A DNA stretch of 64,000 bases, from the NCBI GenBank assembly GCA_900102115.1, contig FNAW01000003.1:1-64000 (forward strand), written 5' to 3'. Positions 1 through 9,291 of this stretch are shown piece by piece. The stretch comes from Blastococcus fimeti. Its GTDB lineage: Bacteria; Actinomycetota; Actinomycetes; Mycobacteriales; Geodermatophilaceae. The first letter of the stretch is position 1; each line of letters starts with the position of its first letter. The translations under genes and the position numbers were made by a program. The notes beneath the pieces were generated by a model. That model saw only the letters and a list, made by a program, of their open reading frames with translations, ran no database searches and was not told the origin of the DNA.

Positions 1-474
1 GGGAAGCTGCAGTTCTGGATGACGTTCATCGGCTTCCACGGCACCTTCCTCATCCAGCACTGGCTGGGCAACGAGGGCATGCCGCGCCGCTACGTGGACT
101 ACCTGCCCACCGACACCTTCACCACGCTGAACATGATCTCCACCATCTTCAGCTTCGTCCTGGGCGCCTCGGTGATCCCGTTCCTGTTCAACGTGGTGCG
201 GTCCTGGAAGTACGGCAAGCTCGCCCTGCGCGATGACCCCTGGGGCCACGGCAACTCCCTGGAATGGGCCACCTCCTCCCCGCCGCCGCGACACAACTTC
301 GTCGAGATCCCCCGCATCCGCTCCGAGCGCCCCGCCTTCGAGGCGCACTACCCCCACCTGGTCGACCGCCTCCAGAACGAGGCCCACGCCGGCAAGCGGC
401 ACGAGCCCTACGCCAGCGAGTTGCTCGCCAACACCGGTTCGCGTCAGGGCCCGAACGACCCCGACCCCACCTGA
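1..474 (+). CDS. ctaD: Cytochrome c oxidase subunit I, C-terminal fragment
   Basis: This is the last 157 residues of the haem-copper oxidase catalytic subunit of the aa3 respiratory complex in the cytoplasmic membrane. The window starts inside the gene and the reading frame is open from base 1. Visible are the late-helix stretch [15 protein letters not shown] and the GMPRRY turn typical of subunit I, followed by a last membrane helix (about residues 45-66, [15 protein letters not shown]). After it comes a hydrophilic cytoplasmic tail carrying [20 protein letters not shown], a hallmark of actinobacterial CtaD. The copper and haem ligands lie upstream, outside the window. serB follows, as in mycobacteria, after a strong hairpin. 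Identity is near certain; only the N-terminus is missing. Confidence 0.97.
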   Translation, partial: GKLQFWMTFIGFHGTFLIQHWLGNEGMPRRYVDYLPTDTFTTLNMISTIFSFVLGASVIPFLFNVVRSWKYGKLALRDDPWGHGNSLEWATSSPPPRHNFVEIPRIRSERPAFEAHYPHLVDRLQNEAHAGKRHEPYASELLANTGSRQGPNDPDPT

Positions 475-497
475 TCGGCTCCCCGAGCTGAACGGCA

Positions 498-528
498 GAG
501 GCCCAGGACCGCACCGGTCCTGGGCCTC
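498..528 (+). terminator. Hairpin terminator after ctaD
   Basis: A perfect 13-bp inverted repeat (498-510 and 516-528) with a 5-base loop lies 24 bases after the ctaD stop. There is no long T tract, which is usual for high-GC actinobacterial terminators. It separates ctaD from serB. Confidence 0.75.
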
Positions 529-566
529 TCCCGTTCGCCGCCCCCCCGGTACGGCACCATGACGGG

Positions 567-1835
567 GTGCCGCTGGACCCGATGTCGCTGGAACCCACGC
601 CCCGGACGCCCGAGGTCCCCGAGGCCGTCGCCGCCCGAGCCCTGCTGACCGTGAGCGGCGCCGACCGTCCCGGCGTCACCGCCCGGCTGTTCGCCGCGCT
701 GGCCGGGGCGGTGCCCGCGGTCGAGGTCCTCGACGTCGAACAGGTGGTCGTGCACGGCCAGCTCGTGCTGGGCGTCGTCGTCGGCGTGCTGCCCACCGAG
801 GACCCACCCCCGGCCGACGAGGGCGTGCTGCTCGAGCGCCTGGGCCGGCTGGCCACCGCGGTCGCTGCCGACGTGGGCCTGCGGGTGGACGTCGAGCCGG
901 CCACGGCCGGTCCGGCGTCGGTCTCGGCCGGCCGCCCGCACCACGTGATCCTGCTGGGCCGCCCGGTGACGCCGGAGGCGGTCGCGGGGGCGGCGCGGGG
1001 GATCGCCGCCGTCGGCGGGAACATCGACGCCATCCGCCGGCTCTCCGACTACCCGGTGACCAGCTTCGAGCTGACCGTCTCGGGTGCTGCGGCCACCGCC
1101 CTGCGCACCGAGCTGGCGTCGGTCGCCGCCACGACCGGCACCGACATCGCCGTCGAGCGGGTCGGGCTGGCCCGCCGCAGCAAGCGGCTGATCGTGCTCG
1201 ACGTCGACTCGACCCTGGTGCGGGGCGAGGTCATCGACGAGCTGGCCGCCCGCGCCGGCCGCGCCGCCGAGGTCGCCCGCATCACCGCCGCCGCCATGAA
1301 CGGGGAGCTGGACTTCGCCGAGTCGCTGCGCAAGCGGGTCGCCGTCCTGGCCGGGCTGCCGGTCGAGGTGCTCGACGAGGTGCGCGAGGCGCTCGTGCTC
1401 ACCCCCGGCGCGCGCACGCTCATCCGGACGCTCCAGCGGCTCGGGTTCCGCTGCGGGATCGTCAGCGGCGGGTTCACCCAGATCACCGATCCGCTGGCCG
1501 AGAGCCTCGGGCTGGACTTCGCCGCCGCCAACACCCTCGAGGTCGTCGACGGCAAGCTGACCGGCGGGCTGGTGGGGGAGATCGTCGACCGCCCCGGCAA
1601 GGCGCGCGCCCTGGCCCGCTTCGCCGCCGAGCACGGGATCCCGCTGGACCAGACCGTCGCGGTCGGGGACGGCGCCAACGACCTCGACATGCTCAACACC
1701 GCGGGCCTGGGCATCGCCTTCAACGCCAAGCCCTTCGTCCGCGAGCAGGCGCACACCGCGCTCAACCAGCCCTACCTGGACGCCGTCCTGCAGGTCCTCG
1801 GCTTCACCCGCGACGAGGTCCTCGACGCCGTCTAG
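567..1835 (+). CDS. serB: Phosphoserine phosphatase with N-terminal ACT domains
   Basis: Removes phosphate from O-phosphoserine, the last step of serine synthesis, in the cytoplasm. Residues about 24-200 form two ACT-like regulatory modules (GADRPGVTARLF in the first). The HAD phosphatase domain begins at the nucleophile motif DVDST (212-216) and includes a late GDGANDLDML metal-binding motif. At 422 residues it has the length and layout of mycobacterial SerB2, which responds to serine. The GTG start at 567 lies six bases after a CACCAT box (555-560), so a leaderless message is likely; an in-frame ATG at 582 is the alternative. The gene is convergent with pncA across a 45-base hairpin. Identity is very secure; serine feedback is inferred from the ACT domains. 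Confidence 0.96.
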   Translation: MPLDPMSLEPTPRTPEVPEAVAARALLTVSGADRPGVTARLFAALAGAVPAVEVLDVEQVVVHGQLVLGVVVGVLPTEDPPPADEGVLLERLGRLATAVAADVGLRVDVEPATAGPASVSAGRPHHVILLGRPVTPEAVAGAARGIAAVGGNIDAIRRLSDYPVTSFELTVSGAAATALRTELASVAATTGTDIAVERVGLARRSKRLIVLDVDSTLVRGEVIDELAARAGRAAEVARITAAAMNGELDFAESLRKRVAVLAGLPVEVLDEVREALVLTPGARTLIRTLQRLGFRCGIVSGGFTQITDPLAESLGLDFAAANTLEVVDGKLTGGLVGEIVDRPGKARALARFAAEHGIPLDQTVAVGDGANDLDMLNTAGLGIAFNAKPFVREQAHTALNQPYLDAVLQVLGFTRDEVLDAV

Positions 1836-1880
1836 GGACTTTCTGCACCGGAAGTCCCGGACTTCCGGTGCAGAAGGTCC
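1836..1880. terminator. Long palindrome between convergent serB and pncA
   Basis: Two 21-base arms (1836-1856 and 1860-1880) differ from perfect pairing only by one G-U position and enclose a 3-base loop. The hairpin starts right after the serB stop and ends at the pncA stop, so it fills the whole gap and should terminate both transcripts. Its arms carry TTCTGC and GCAGAA, shared with the palindromes at 18668 and 20215. Confidence 0.85.
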
Positions 1881-2450
1881 TCAGGCGGGCCGGCGCAGCT
1901 CGCCGGTGAGCTCCACACCCGCGGTGCGGAGCTGGGCCAGTGCGGCGTGGGTGGTCGCCGCGGAGACGCCGGCGGTGAGGTGCAGCAGGACGCGGGTGTC
2001 CAGCCCGTTGGCGACGGCGTCCAGGGCGGTGGCGCGTACGCAGTGGTCGGTGGCGATGCCGACGACGTCGACGGCGTCCACCCCCTGCGCCCGGAGCCAC
2101 TCGGCCAGCGCCTGGCCGTCAGCGGCCCCCTCGAAGCCCGAGTAGGCGGCGGCGTACTCGCCCTTGTCGAACACCGCCTCGATCGGCCCGCGGTCCAGCG
2201 CCGGGTGCAGCTCCACCCCGTCGGTGCCGACGACGCAGTGCCGCGGCCAGGAGTCGACGAAGTCCGGTGCCTCGGCGAAGTGCGCACCCGGGTCGATGTG
2301 GTGGTCCCGGGTGGCGACGACGTGGTCGTACCCGCCGGCGACCATGTGCTCGCTCACCGCGGCGGCGACGGCGGCACCTCCGGCGACGGCGAGACTGCCG
2401 CCCTCGCAGAAGTCGTTCTGCACGTCGACGACGATCAGTGCGCGGGTCAT
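1881..2450 (-). CDS. pncA: Nicotinamidase
   Basis: Converts nicotinamide to nicotinate in the NAD salvage (Preiss-Handler) route. The 189-residue protein shows the isochorismatase-fold catalytic triad: Asp9 in IVVDVQNDF, Lys96 in VFDKGEYA and Cys137 in GIATDHCVRA. It also has the metal-site residues Asp49, His51 and His71. The start ATG is preceded by AGAGGGG on the minus strand at good spacing. It lies 11 bases downstream of pncB, the next enzyme in the pathway, so the two form an operon. This is the enzyme family that activates pyrazinamide in mycobacteria. Identity is very secure. Confidence 0.96.
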   Translation of the reverse strand: MTRALIVVDVQNDFCEGGSLAVAGGAAVAAAVSEHMVAGGYDHVVATRDHHIDPGAHFAEAPDFVDSWPRHCVVGTDGVELHPALDRGPIEAVFDKGEYAAAYSGFEGAADGQALAEWLRAQGVDAVDVVGIATDHCVRATALDAVANGLDTRVLLHLTAGVSAATTHAALAQLRTAGVELTGELRRPA

Positions 2451-2461
2451 CGCAGCCCCTC

Positions 2462-3766
2462 TCAGGCGGTCACGGTGTCGAGCACGGGCTCGCCACGGGA
2501 GAGCGCGAACGCCTCCGGTGGCAGGGCGGCGATGGCCTCGGTGTGGTGCGCCTTCGCCCGCCGCAGCGCCTCGGCGGGGGAGAGCGGGTCGTTGATCTCT
2601 CCGCCGCGCACCAGGGGTACGAGCAGGTCGCGGTCGCCCGGGCGGGCGGCGACGGGCCCGGCGGTCGCCAGCTCGGCGGTGGCCACGCCGTCCCGGTGCC
2701 GGCGGACGGCGGACTTGCGCCCGCCCACGGAGATCTTGCCCTCGGACCGCTTCGCCACCGGCACGCCGTCGCGCTCGACGAGCTTGTAGACCATCCCGAC
2801 CGTGGGCGCGCCGGACCCGGTGACCAGCGAGGTGCCCACCCCGTAGCCGTCGACCGGCGCGGCGGCGAGCCCGGCGATCGCGTACTCGTCCAGGTCGCTG
2901 GTGACCACGATCCTCGTCCCGGTGGCGCCGAGCTCGTCGAGCAGCTCGCGGGCGCGGGTGGCCAGCGTCGGCAGGTCGCCGGAGTCGAGCCGGATGCCGC
3001 CGAGCTCGGGGCCGGCCACCTCGACCGCCGTCCGGATGCCCTCCTCGACGTCGTACGTGTCGACCAGCAGCGTCGTGTCCTTGCCGAGCGCGGCGACCTG
3101 GGCCTCGAAGGCGGAGCGCTCGTCGTCGTGCAGCAGCGTGAAGGCGTGCGCGCTGGTGCCGGTGGTGGGCACGGCGTAGCGGCGCCCGGCCTCGAGGTTG
3201 GAGCTGGTGGCGAACCCGACCAGGTGCGCCGCCCGGGCGGCGGCGACGGCGGCCTCCTCGTGCGTGCGCCGCGAGCCCATCTCGATGCAGGGCCGCTCGC
3301 AGGCGGCCGAGATCATCCGCGCCGCGGCCGAGGCGATCGCGCTGTCGTGGTTGAGGACCGACAGCGCGAGCGTCTCCAGCAGGACGCCCTCGGCGAAGGA
3401 CGCCCGCACGGTGAGCACGGGGGAGCCGGGGAAGTAGAGCTCGCCCTCCGCGTAGCCGTCGATGTCGCCGGAGAAGCGGAAGTCCGCCAGCCAGTCCAGC
3501 AGCCGCGCGTCGGTGAGCCCCTGCTCGCGCAGGGCCGCGAGCTCGGCGTCGCCGAACCGGAAGTGCGGCAGCGCCTCCAGCAACCGGCCGGTGCCGGCGA
3601 GCACCCCGTACCGGCGCCCGTGCGGCAGCCGTCGGGCGAAGACCTCGAAGACGCACTGCCGGTCGGCGGTGCCGTCGGCCAGCGCCGCGGCGACCATCGT
3701 CAGCTCGTACCGGTCGGTGAAGAGCGCAGGAGACGGTGGGGGAGTCAGCCCGGTGTCCACAGCCAT
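2462..3766 (-). CDS. pncB: Nicotinate phosphoribosyltransferase
   Basis: Joins nicotinate to PRPP to make nicotinate mononucleotide, feeding NAD synthesis from the product of the neighbouring PncA. The 434-residue protein starts with LFTDRYELTM and contains NHDSAIASAA, EMGSRRTHEEAA, VDTYDVEEGI and IRLDSGDLPTLA, all characteristic of the family. The order pncB then clpS on the opposite strand is the one in mycobacteria (pncB1-clpS). A possible promoter box on the minus strand (TAAGCT at 3776-3781) lies nine bases before the ATG. pncA follows in the same operon. Identity is very secure. Confidence 0.96.
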   Translation of the reverse strand: MAVDTGLTPPPSPALFTDRYELTMVAAALADGTADRQCVFEVFARRLPHGRRYGVLAGTGRLLEALPHFRFGDAELAALREQGLTDARLLDWLADFRFSGDIDGYAEGELYFPGSPVLTVRASFAEGVLLETLALSVLNHDSAIASAAARMISAACERPCIEMGSRRTHEEAAVAAARAAHLVGFATSSNLEAGRRYAVPTTGTSAHAFTLLHDDERSAFEAQVAALGKDTTLLVDTYDVEEGIRTAVEVAGPELGGIRLDSGDLPTLATRARELLDELGATGTRIVVTSDLDEYAIAGLAAAPVDGYGVGTSLVTGSGAPTVGMVYKLVERDGVPVAKRSEGKISVGGRKSAVRRHRDGVATAELATAGPVAARPGDRDLLVPLVRGGEINDPLSPAEALRRAKAHHTEAIAALPPEAFALSRGEPVLDTVTA

Positions 3767-3814
3767 GATCGCCGAAGCTTAGGCGGGCACCGGGACCGGG
3801 GCAGAACGGCGTCC

Positions 3815-3820
3815 TAAGGT
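3815..3820 (+). promoter_or_regulatory. -10 box for leaderless clpS
   Basis: TAAGGT is followed by exactly six bases and then the clpS GTG. Actinobacterial -10 elements placed this way give transcripts that begin at the start codon. No Shine-Dalgarno sequence is needed or placed for this start. Confidence 0.6.
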
Positions 3821-3826
3821 GGAGCC

Positions 3827-4123
3827 GTGGCCGGACCTCTTGCTCCGACGTGGACGCCGGAGACCACCAGCGAGGAACGCAGCGACCTCGACCGCCCGTG
3901 GGTGACCATCGTGTGGAACGACCCGGTCAACCTCATGACCTACGTGACGTTCGTGCTGCAGGAGCTCTTCGGGTACGACGAGGCCACGGCCACCTCGCTG
4001 ATGCTGCAGGTGCACCACGACGGCAAGGCGGTCGTCAGCTCCGGTCCGCGCGAGCGCATGGAGCACGACACCAGCCGGCTGCACGCCTACGGCCTGTGGG
4101 CCAGCTACCAGAGGGACGCATGA
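3827..4123 (+). CDS. clpS: ATP-dependent Clp protease adaptor ClpS
   Basis: Adaptor that brings N-degron substrates to the Clp ATPase (ClpC1 in actinobacteria) for degradation. The 98-residue protein has the core ClpS fold signature: [16 protein letters not shown], where Asn-Asp and Met line the N-degron pocket. It continues with [13 protein letters not shown], the His-rich strand conserved in the family. The GTG start follows a -10 box by six bases. The stop overlaps the ATG of the DUF2017 gene (ATGA), so the two are translationally coupled, as in other actinomycetes. Identity is secure. Confidence 0.95.
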   Translation: MAGPLAPTWTPETTSEERSDLDRPWVTIVWNDPVNLMTYVTFVLQELFGYDEATATSLMLQVHHDGKAVVSSGPRERMEHDTSRLHAYGLWASYQRDA

Positions 4124-4620
4124 AGCCCTTCCTCGCCGCCGGGGGCGGCGACCTGGTCGCCCGGCTCGAGCCCGCCGAGGCGGGCATCCTCGGCCTGCTC
4201 ATCGACCAGCTCGAGCAACTGCTCACCGCGGACCCCGACGACGTCGGCGACGATCCGGTGGTGGAGCGGCTCTTCCCCGACGGGCACCGCTCCGACCCGG
4301 AGATGGCCGCCGACTACCGCGACCTGACCGAGGCCTCGCTGCGCAGCGGCAAGGCCGACGACCTGGCCATGGTCCGTGCGTCGCTCCCGGCCGAGGGTGG
4401 CGAGGTCCGGCTGGACTCCGACCAGGCCGGGGCCTGGCTGCGCACCAGCAACGACCTGCGGCTGGCGCTCGGCACCCGGCTGGGCATCGACGAGGACACC
4501 GAACCGCCGGACGACGTCGCCGACGAGACCGACCAGCAGTTGGCCGTCTACTACTGGCTCACCGCGCTGCAGGGGTCGCTCGTCGACGCGCTGGTCGCTT
4601 CTCGCTCCGGCCGAACGTGA
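4120..4620 (+). CDS. DUF2017 family protein
   Basis: A 166-residue acidic soluble protein of the actinobacterial DUF2017 family, usually encoded directly after clpS, as here by a 4-base overlap. Conserved family features visible are [16 protein letters not shown] near the N-terminus, [23 protein letters not shown] in the middle and a C-terminal helix [19 protein letters not shown]. There is no membrane segment or known catalytic motif. Function is unknown; the coupling with clpS suggests a role near regulated proteolysis, but this is inference. Its last 62 bases overlap the 3' end of the convergent membrane-protein gene. Confidence 0.9.
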   Translation: MKPFLAAGGGDLVARLEPAEAGILGLLIDQLEQLLTADPDDVGDDPVVERLFPDGHRSDPEMAADYRDLTEASLRSGKADDLAMVRASLPAEGGEVRLDSDQAGAWLRTSNDLRLALGTRLGIDEDTEPPDDVADETDQQLAVYYWLTALQGSLVDALVASRSGRT

Positions 4621-4996
4621 GCAGCACGAGCGCCGCCAGCAGCAGGGCGAGCACGAAGAACACGTAGACCATGCCGTGCAGCTCGACGTCGTTCACCCAG
4701 GCGCCGACGCAGGACACGAGCGTGATGGCGGACAGCGCCAGCAGGAACAGCAGGACCACGGCGCGCAGCGTCACCATGATCACCACGGAGGCGCGGTCGT
4801 TCGGGTCGCCCGTCACGTAACCGCGGTGCCGGAACATCCCGCGGGCACCCAGCACGAGTGCGGGCAGCGGTGCCACCAGCACACCGGCGATCAGCAGAGC
4901 GTCATCCCACACGGTCGGGAACCGTATCGGTCCACCGCGAGCCCGTCCCCGGGCCTCCGCCTCCCGGCCCTCCCGGGGGTCGTGGATCCGCGCCAC
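4559..4996 (-). CDS. Small membrane protein of unknown function
   Basis: Encodes 145 residues with a basic N-terminus and three hydrophobic stretches: about residues 32-50 (LLIAGVLVAPLPALVLGA), 68-95 (VVIMVTLRAVVLLFLLALSAI) and 108-128 ([20 protein letters not shown]). These are followed by an Arg-rich tail, so it is an integral membrane protein with no recognised domain. Its start is 13 bases from the divergent mec start, so the two promoters must share the same short stretch. Its 3' end runs 62 bases antisense into DUF2017. The gene is believable because of the clean transmembrane pattern, but the family is not recognised. Confidence 0.7.
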   Translation of the reverse strand: MARIHDPREGREAEARGRARGGPIRFPTVWDDALLIAGVLVAPLPALVLGARGMFRHRGYVTGDPNDRASVVIMVTLRAVVLLFLLALSAITLVSCVGAWVNDVELHGMVYVFFVLALLLAALVLLTFGRSEKRPARRRATPAAR

Positions 4997-4997
4997 C

Positions 4998-5003
4998 TAG
5001 ACT
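4998..5003 (+). promoter_or_regulatory. -10 box for leaderless mec
   Basis: TAGACT lies six bases before the GTG start of the Mec protease gene. The whole intergenic space to the divergent gene start at 4996 is only 13 bases, so the mec -35 region lies inside the neighbouring coding sequence. Confidence 0.6.
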
Positions 5004-5009
5004 GGCGCC

Positions 5010-5495
5010 GTGCTGCGCATCGACCGCGCGACCTACGACGCCATCGTGGCCCACGCCCGGGAAGACCACCCGGACGAGGCCTGTGGCGTCGTCGCCGGCC
5101 CCGAGGGCACCGAGCGCCCGGAGCGCTTCGTCCCGATGCTCAACGCCGCGCGGTCGCCGACGTTCTACGAGTTCGACTCGGCCGACCTGCTGCGGCTGTA
5201 CCGGGACATGGACGACCGCGACGAGTGGCCGGTCGTCGTCTACCACTCGCACACCGCCACCGAGGCCTACCCGTCGCGCACCGACGTCGGCTACGCCTCC
5301 GGTCCGGCCGCCGACCCGCGCACCCACTACGTGCTGGTCTCCACCCGGCACCACGAGGAGCAGACGGGGCTGGCCGGCGACGACGTCGAGTTCCGCAGCT
5401 TCCGGATCGTCGACGGCGAGGTGAACGAGGAGGAGGTCGAGATCGTGGAGTCCTACCTCTTCGGCCACTCGCCGACCACCGTCGTCTACGACTGA
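5010..5495 (+). CDS. mec: Mec-type JAMM metalloprotease (CysO-cysteine hydrolase)
   Basis: Releases cysteine from the CysO-cysteine thiocarboxylate adduct in the protein-bound cysteine synthesis pathway first described in M. tuberculosis. The 161-residue protein is a JAB1/MPN (M67) domain. It shows Glu23 as the general-acid/base glutamate and the zinc motif HSHTATEAYPSRTD with His79, His81, Ser89 and Asp92 in JAMM spacing. It is followed by cysO and cysM, its pathway partners, in the mycobacterial order. The GTG start is set by the -10 box six bases upstream. Identity by motif plus neighbourhood is strong. Confidence 0.93.
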   Translation: MLRIDRATYDAIVAHAREDHPDEACGVVAGPEGTERPERFVPMLNAARSPTFYEFDSADLLRLYRDMDDRDEWPVVVYHSHTATEAYPSRTDVGYASGPAADPRTHYVLVSTRHHEEQTGLAGDDVEFRSFRIVDGEVNEEEVEIVESYLFGHSPTTVVYD

Positions 5496-5600
5496 TCGGT
5501 GGACCTCCCCGTCGGCGCGGAATCCCGCACGGCGGCCGGGCGTTGGCCCGCTAGACGCACCAGTTCGCTGCCGCCGCGCAGCGTGCCCCCGATCAGCTGA

Positions 5601-6881
<1,281 letters not shown>

Positions 6882-6909
6882 CGTCGGTGCCCTCTGGCAG
6901 GGTGCGGTC

Positions 6910-7650
6910 GTGCTGATCAAGGCCTGCCTGAACGGACCCCGGCGCCCGGGCGACCACCCCGCGCTGCCCGTCGCACCCGCGCACGTCGGGCGCGACGCAG
7001 CAGCGGCGGTGGCGGCCGGCGCGGGAGCGCTGCACGTGCACCCCAAGGACGGCGCCGGGGCGGACTCGCTGCACCCCGCGGCCGTCGCCGACGTCCTCAC
7101 CGCCGTGCGCGCGGCGGTGCCGGGCGTCCCGGTCGGCGTGACGACGGGCGCGTGGGCGCTGCCCGACCCGGAGCAGCGGGTGGCCGCCGTCCGGGCGTGG
7201 ACGGTGCTGCCGGACTTCGCGTCGCTGAACTGGCACGAGGACGGCGCCGACGCCGTCGCGGGGGCGCTGCTCGAGCGGGGCGTGCAGGTGGAGGCCGGGT
7301 TGTGGCACCGCCGCGGGGTCGCCGCCTGGCAGGCGTCGCCCCACCGCGACCGCTGCCTGCGGGTGCTCGTCGAGCTGCCGGACGGGCTGGACGCGGAGAC
7401 CACCGGGGCGCGGGCCGACGAGCTGCTCGCCGCGGTGGGAGAGAGCCCGCCGGTGCTGCTGCACGGCACGGGCAGCAGCACCTGGCCGGCGGTCCGCCGT
7501 GCCGCCGCCCGGGGGCTGGACACCCGGATCGGCCTGGAGGACACCCTCGAGCTCCCCGACGGCTCCCCGGCACCGGACAACGCCTCGTTGGTGCGCGCCG
7601 CGCTTGCCCAGGTCGCCTCCGTCCGGGCGGCCGACGGTGCGGGCGGTTAG
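6910..7650 (+). CDS. BKACE-family (DUF849) beta-keto acid cleavage enzyme
   Basis: A 246-residue TIM-barrel protein of the 3-keto-5-aminohexanoate cleavage enzyme (BKACE) family. These enzymes condense beta-keto acids with acetyl-CoA and split them. The zinc-binding HVHPKDG motif (His42, His44), NWHEDG, and a late Glu in [12 protein letters not shown] match the family metal site. The substrate cannot be told from the sequence. It occupies the position of the rhomboid gene between cysM and murI in mycobacteria, so it may be a lineage-specific insertion. The GTG start lies six bases after a CAGGGT box (6898-6903). Family assignment is good; the reaction is unassigned. Confidence 0.85.
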   Translation: MLIKACLNGPRRPGDHPALPVAPAHVGRDAAAAVAAGAGALHVHPKDGAGADSLHPAAVADVLTAVRAAVPGVPVGVTTGAWALPDPEQRVAAVRAWTVLPDFASLNWHEDGADAVAGALLERGVQVEAGLWHRRGVAAWQASPHRDRCLRVLVELPDGLDAETTGARADELLAAVGESPPVLLHGTGSSTWPAVRRAAARGLDTRIGLEDTLELPDGSPAPDNASLVRAALAQVASVRAADGAGG

Positions 7651-7663
7651 CCTGACCGGCGAC

Positions 7664-8491
7664 ATGGGGACGACGCAGCCGGGTGCGGACGCACCGATCG
7701 GCATCTTCGACTCGGGCGTCGGTGGGCTCACCGTCGCCCGGGCGGTGCTGGACCAGCTGCCGGGCGAGGCGATCCGCTACATCGGCGACACCGCGAACGG
7801 GCCGTACGGGCCGCTCCCGATCGCCGAGGTCCGCCGGCACTCGCTCGCCGTCATGGACGACCTGGTCGCCGACGGCGTGAAGATGCTGGTCGTCGCCTGC
7901 AACTCGGCCAGCGCCGCGTCGCTGCGCGACGCCCGGGAGCGCTACGACGTGCCGGTCGTCGAGGTGGTGCTGCCCGCCGTCCGCCGGGCCACGGCGGCCA
8001 CCCGCAGCGGGCGGATCGGCGTCATCGGCACCCAGGCGACGGTCACCAGCGGTGCGTACGAGGACGCGTTCGCCGCTGTCCCGGGGATCAGCGTCACCAG
8101 CGCCGCCTGCCCGAGCTTCGTCGACTTCGTCGAGCGGGGGGTCACCAGCGGCCGGCAGCTGCTGGGGCTGGCGCAGTCCTACCTCGATCCGCTGCTGGCC
8201 GCGGGCGTGGACACCGTCGTCCTCGGGTGCACGCACTACCCGCTGCTGACCGGTGTCCTCTCGCTCGTGCTCGGCGACGACGTCACCCTGGTGTCCAGCG
8301 CCGAGGAGACCGCGAAGGACGTCTACCGGGTGCTGACCAGGAGCGGCCTGCTGCGCGACGAGGACGCACCCGCGCCGCAGCACGCCTTCCTGGCCACCGG
8401 CGACCCCGAGCCGTTCGCCCGGCTGGGCCGCCGGTTCCTCGGCCCCGAGATCGGCTCGGTGCTGCGCGCCGGCGCGGTGGGGGCGGCGTGA
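7664..8491 (+). CDS. murI: Glutamate racemase
   Basis: Makes D-glutamate for peptidoglycan. The 275-residue protein shows the two catalytic cysteines in VVACNSASA (Cys79) and [10 protein letters not shown] (Cys189), together with the [11 protein letters not shown] start (Asp16). The ATG at 7664 was chosen because upstream in-frame residues look random and a TAGCCT box sits ten bases before it. Its stop overlaps the GTG of the next gene (GTGA), so the two are coupled, as in mycobacteria (murI-Rv1339). Identity is secure. Confidence 0.96.
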   Translation: MGTTQPGADAPIGIFDSGVGGLTVARAVLDQLPGEAIRYIGDTANGPYGPLPIAEVRRHSLAVMDDLVADGVKMLVVACNSASAASLRDARERYDVPVVEVVLPAVRRATAATRSGRIGVIGTQATVTSGAYEDAFAAVPGISVTSAACPSFVDFVERGVTSGRQLLGLAQSYLDPLLAAGVDTVVLGCTHYPLLTGVLSLVLGDDVTLVSSAEETAKDVYRVLTRSGLLRDEDAPAPQHAFLATGDPEPFARLGRRFLGPEIGSVLRAGAVGAA

Positions 8492-9231
8492 GGCTGACCG
8501 TCATCGGGTGCTCCGGCAGCGGCCCGGGCCCGGGCTCGCCCGCGTCGAGCTACCTGGTCGAGCACGACGGCTACCGGTTGGTGCTCGACCTCGGCAACGG
8601 CGCCTTCGGAGCGCTGCAGGGGCTGATCGACCCGGGCTCGGTCGACGCGGTGTTCCTCTCGCACCTGCACGCCGACCACTGCCTCGACGTCGCGCCCTTC
8701 GTCGTCTGGCACCGGTACTCCAAGCGCTCCCCGGGCCGGCTCGTGCCGCTGTACGCACCGGTGGGCGCCGAGCGCCGGCTGGCCCTGGCCTACGACTGCG
8801 ACGGGGACGGGCTCACCGACGTCTTCGACTTCGTCCCGGTCGGCCCCGGGGCGCTGACGATCGGCCCGTTCGAGGTGGAGCTGGCGCGCACCGCGCACCC
8901 GGTCGAGACCTACGCCATCCGGCTCACCGCCGGCGGGCGGTCCCTGGTCTACACCGGGGACACGGGGGTCAGCGACCGCGTCGTCGAGCTGGCCCGGGGC
9001 GCCGACGTGCTGCTCGCCGAGGCCGCCCACCCGGACAACGACCCCGACCAGCCGCCGGGGCTGCACCTGACCGGCCGGCAGGCCGCCCAGCACGCGGACG
9101 CGGCCGGCGTGGGCCGGCTGCTGCTCACCCACATCCCCGCCTGGGTGGACCAGATCGGACAGCTCTTCGCCGCCAGCTCGGTGTTCTCCGAGACCGAACT
9201 GGTCCAGCCGCGCGGCGTCTACGAGATCTGA
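8488..9231 (+). CDS. Metallo-beta-lactamase-fold phosphodiesterase-like protein (Rv1339 type)
   Basis: A 247-residue metallo-beta-lactamase-fold hydrolase with the zinc motif HLHADH (His59, His61, Asp63, His64). It also has the later ligands His in TAHPVETY, Asp in YTGDTGVS and His in LTHIPAW. It corresponds by position and sequence style to mycobacterial Rv1339, reported as an atypical class II cAMP phosphodiesterase. Related members also resemble tRNase Z. Start codon GTG overlaps the murI stop, which sets the start. It should act in the cytoplasm; there is no signal peptide. Fold is certain; cAMP specificity is inferred from synteny. Confidence 0.88.
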   Translation: MRLTVIGCSGSGPGPGSPASSYLVEHDGYRLVLDLGNGAFGALQGLIDPGSVDAVFLSHLHADHCLDVAPFVVWHRYSKRSPGRLVPLYAPVGAERRLALAYDCDGDGLTDVFDFVPVGPGALTIGPFEVELARTAHPVETYAIRLTAGGRSLVYTGDTGVSDRVVELARGADVLLAEAAHPDNDPDQPPGLHLTGRQAAQHADAAGVGRLLLTHIPAWVDQIGQLFAASSVFSETELVQPRGVYEI

Positions 9232-9291
9232 GCCGCCCGACCGGGCGACGACCGGTTGCCGCGAGGCCGTGACCCGGGCAGCGTGGCGGGC

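Noticed and set aside
1881..3656. A 591-residue frame that could suggest a fused PncB-PncA protein
   Set aside because: Only the last 189 residues match PncA; the rest is an out-of-frame reading of pncB, which has its own complete frame and stop at 2462.
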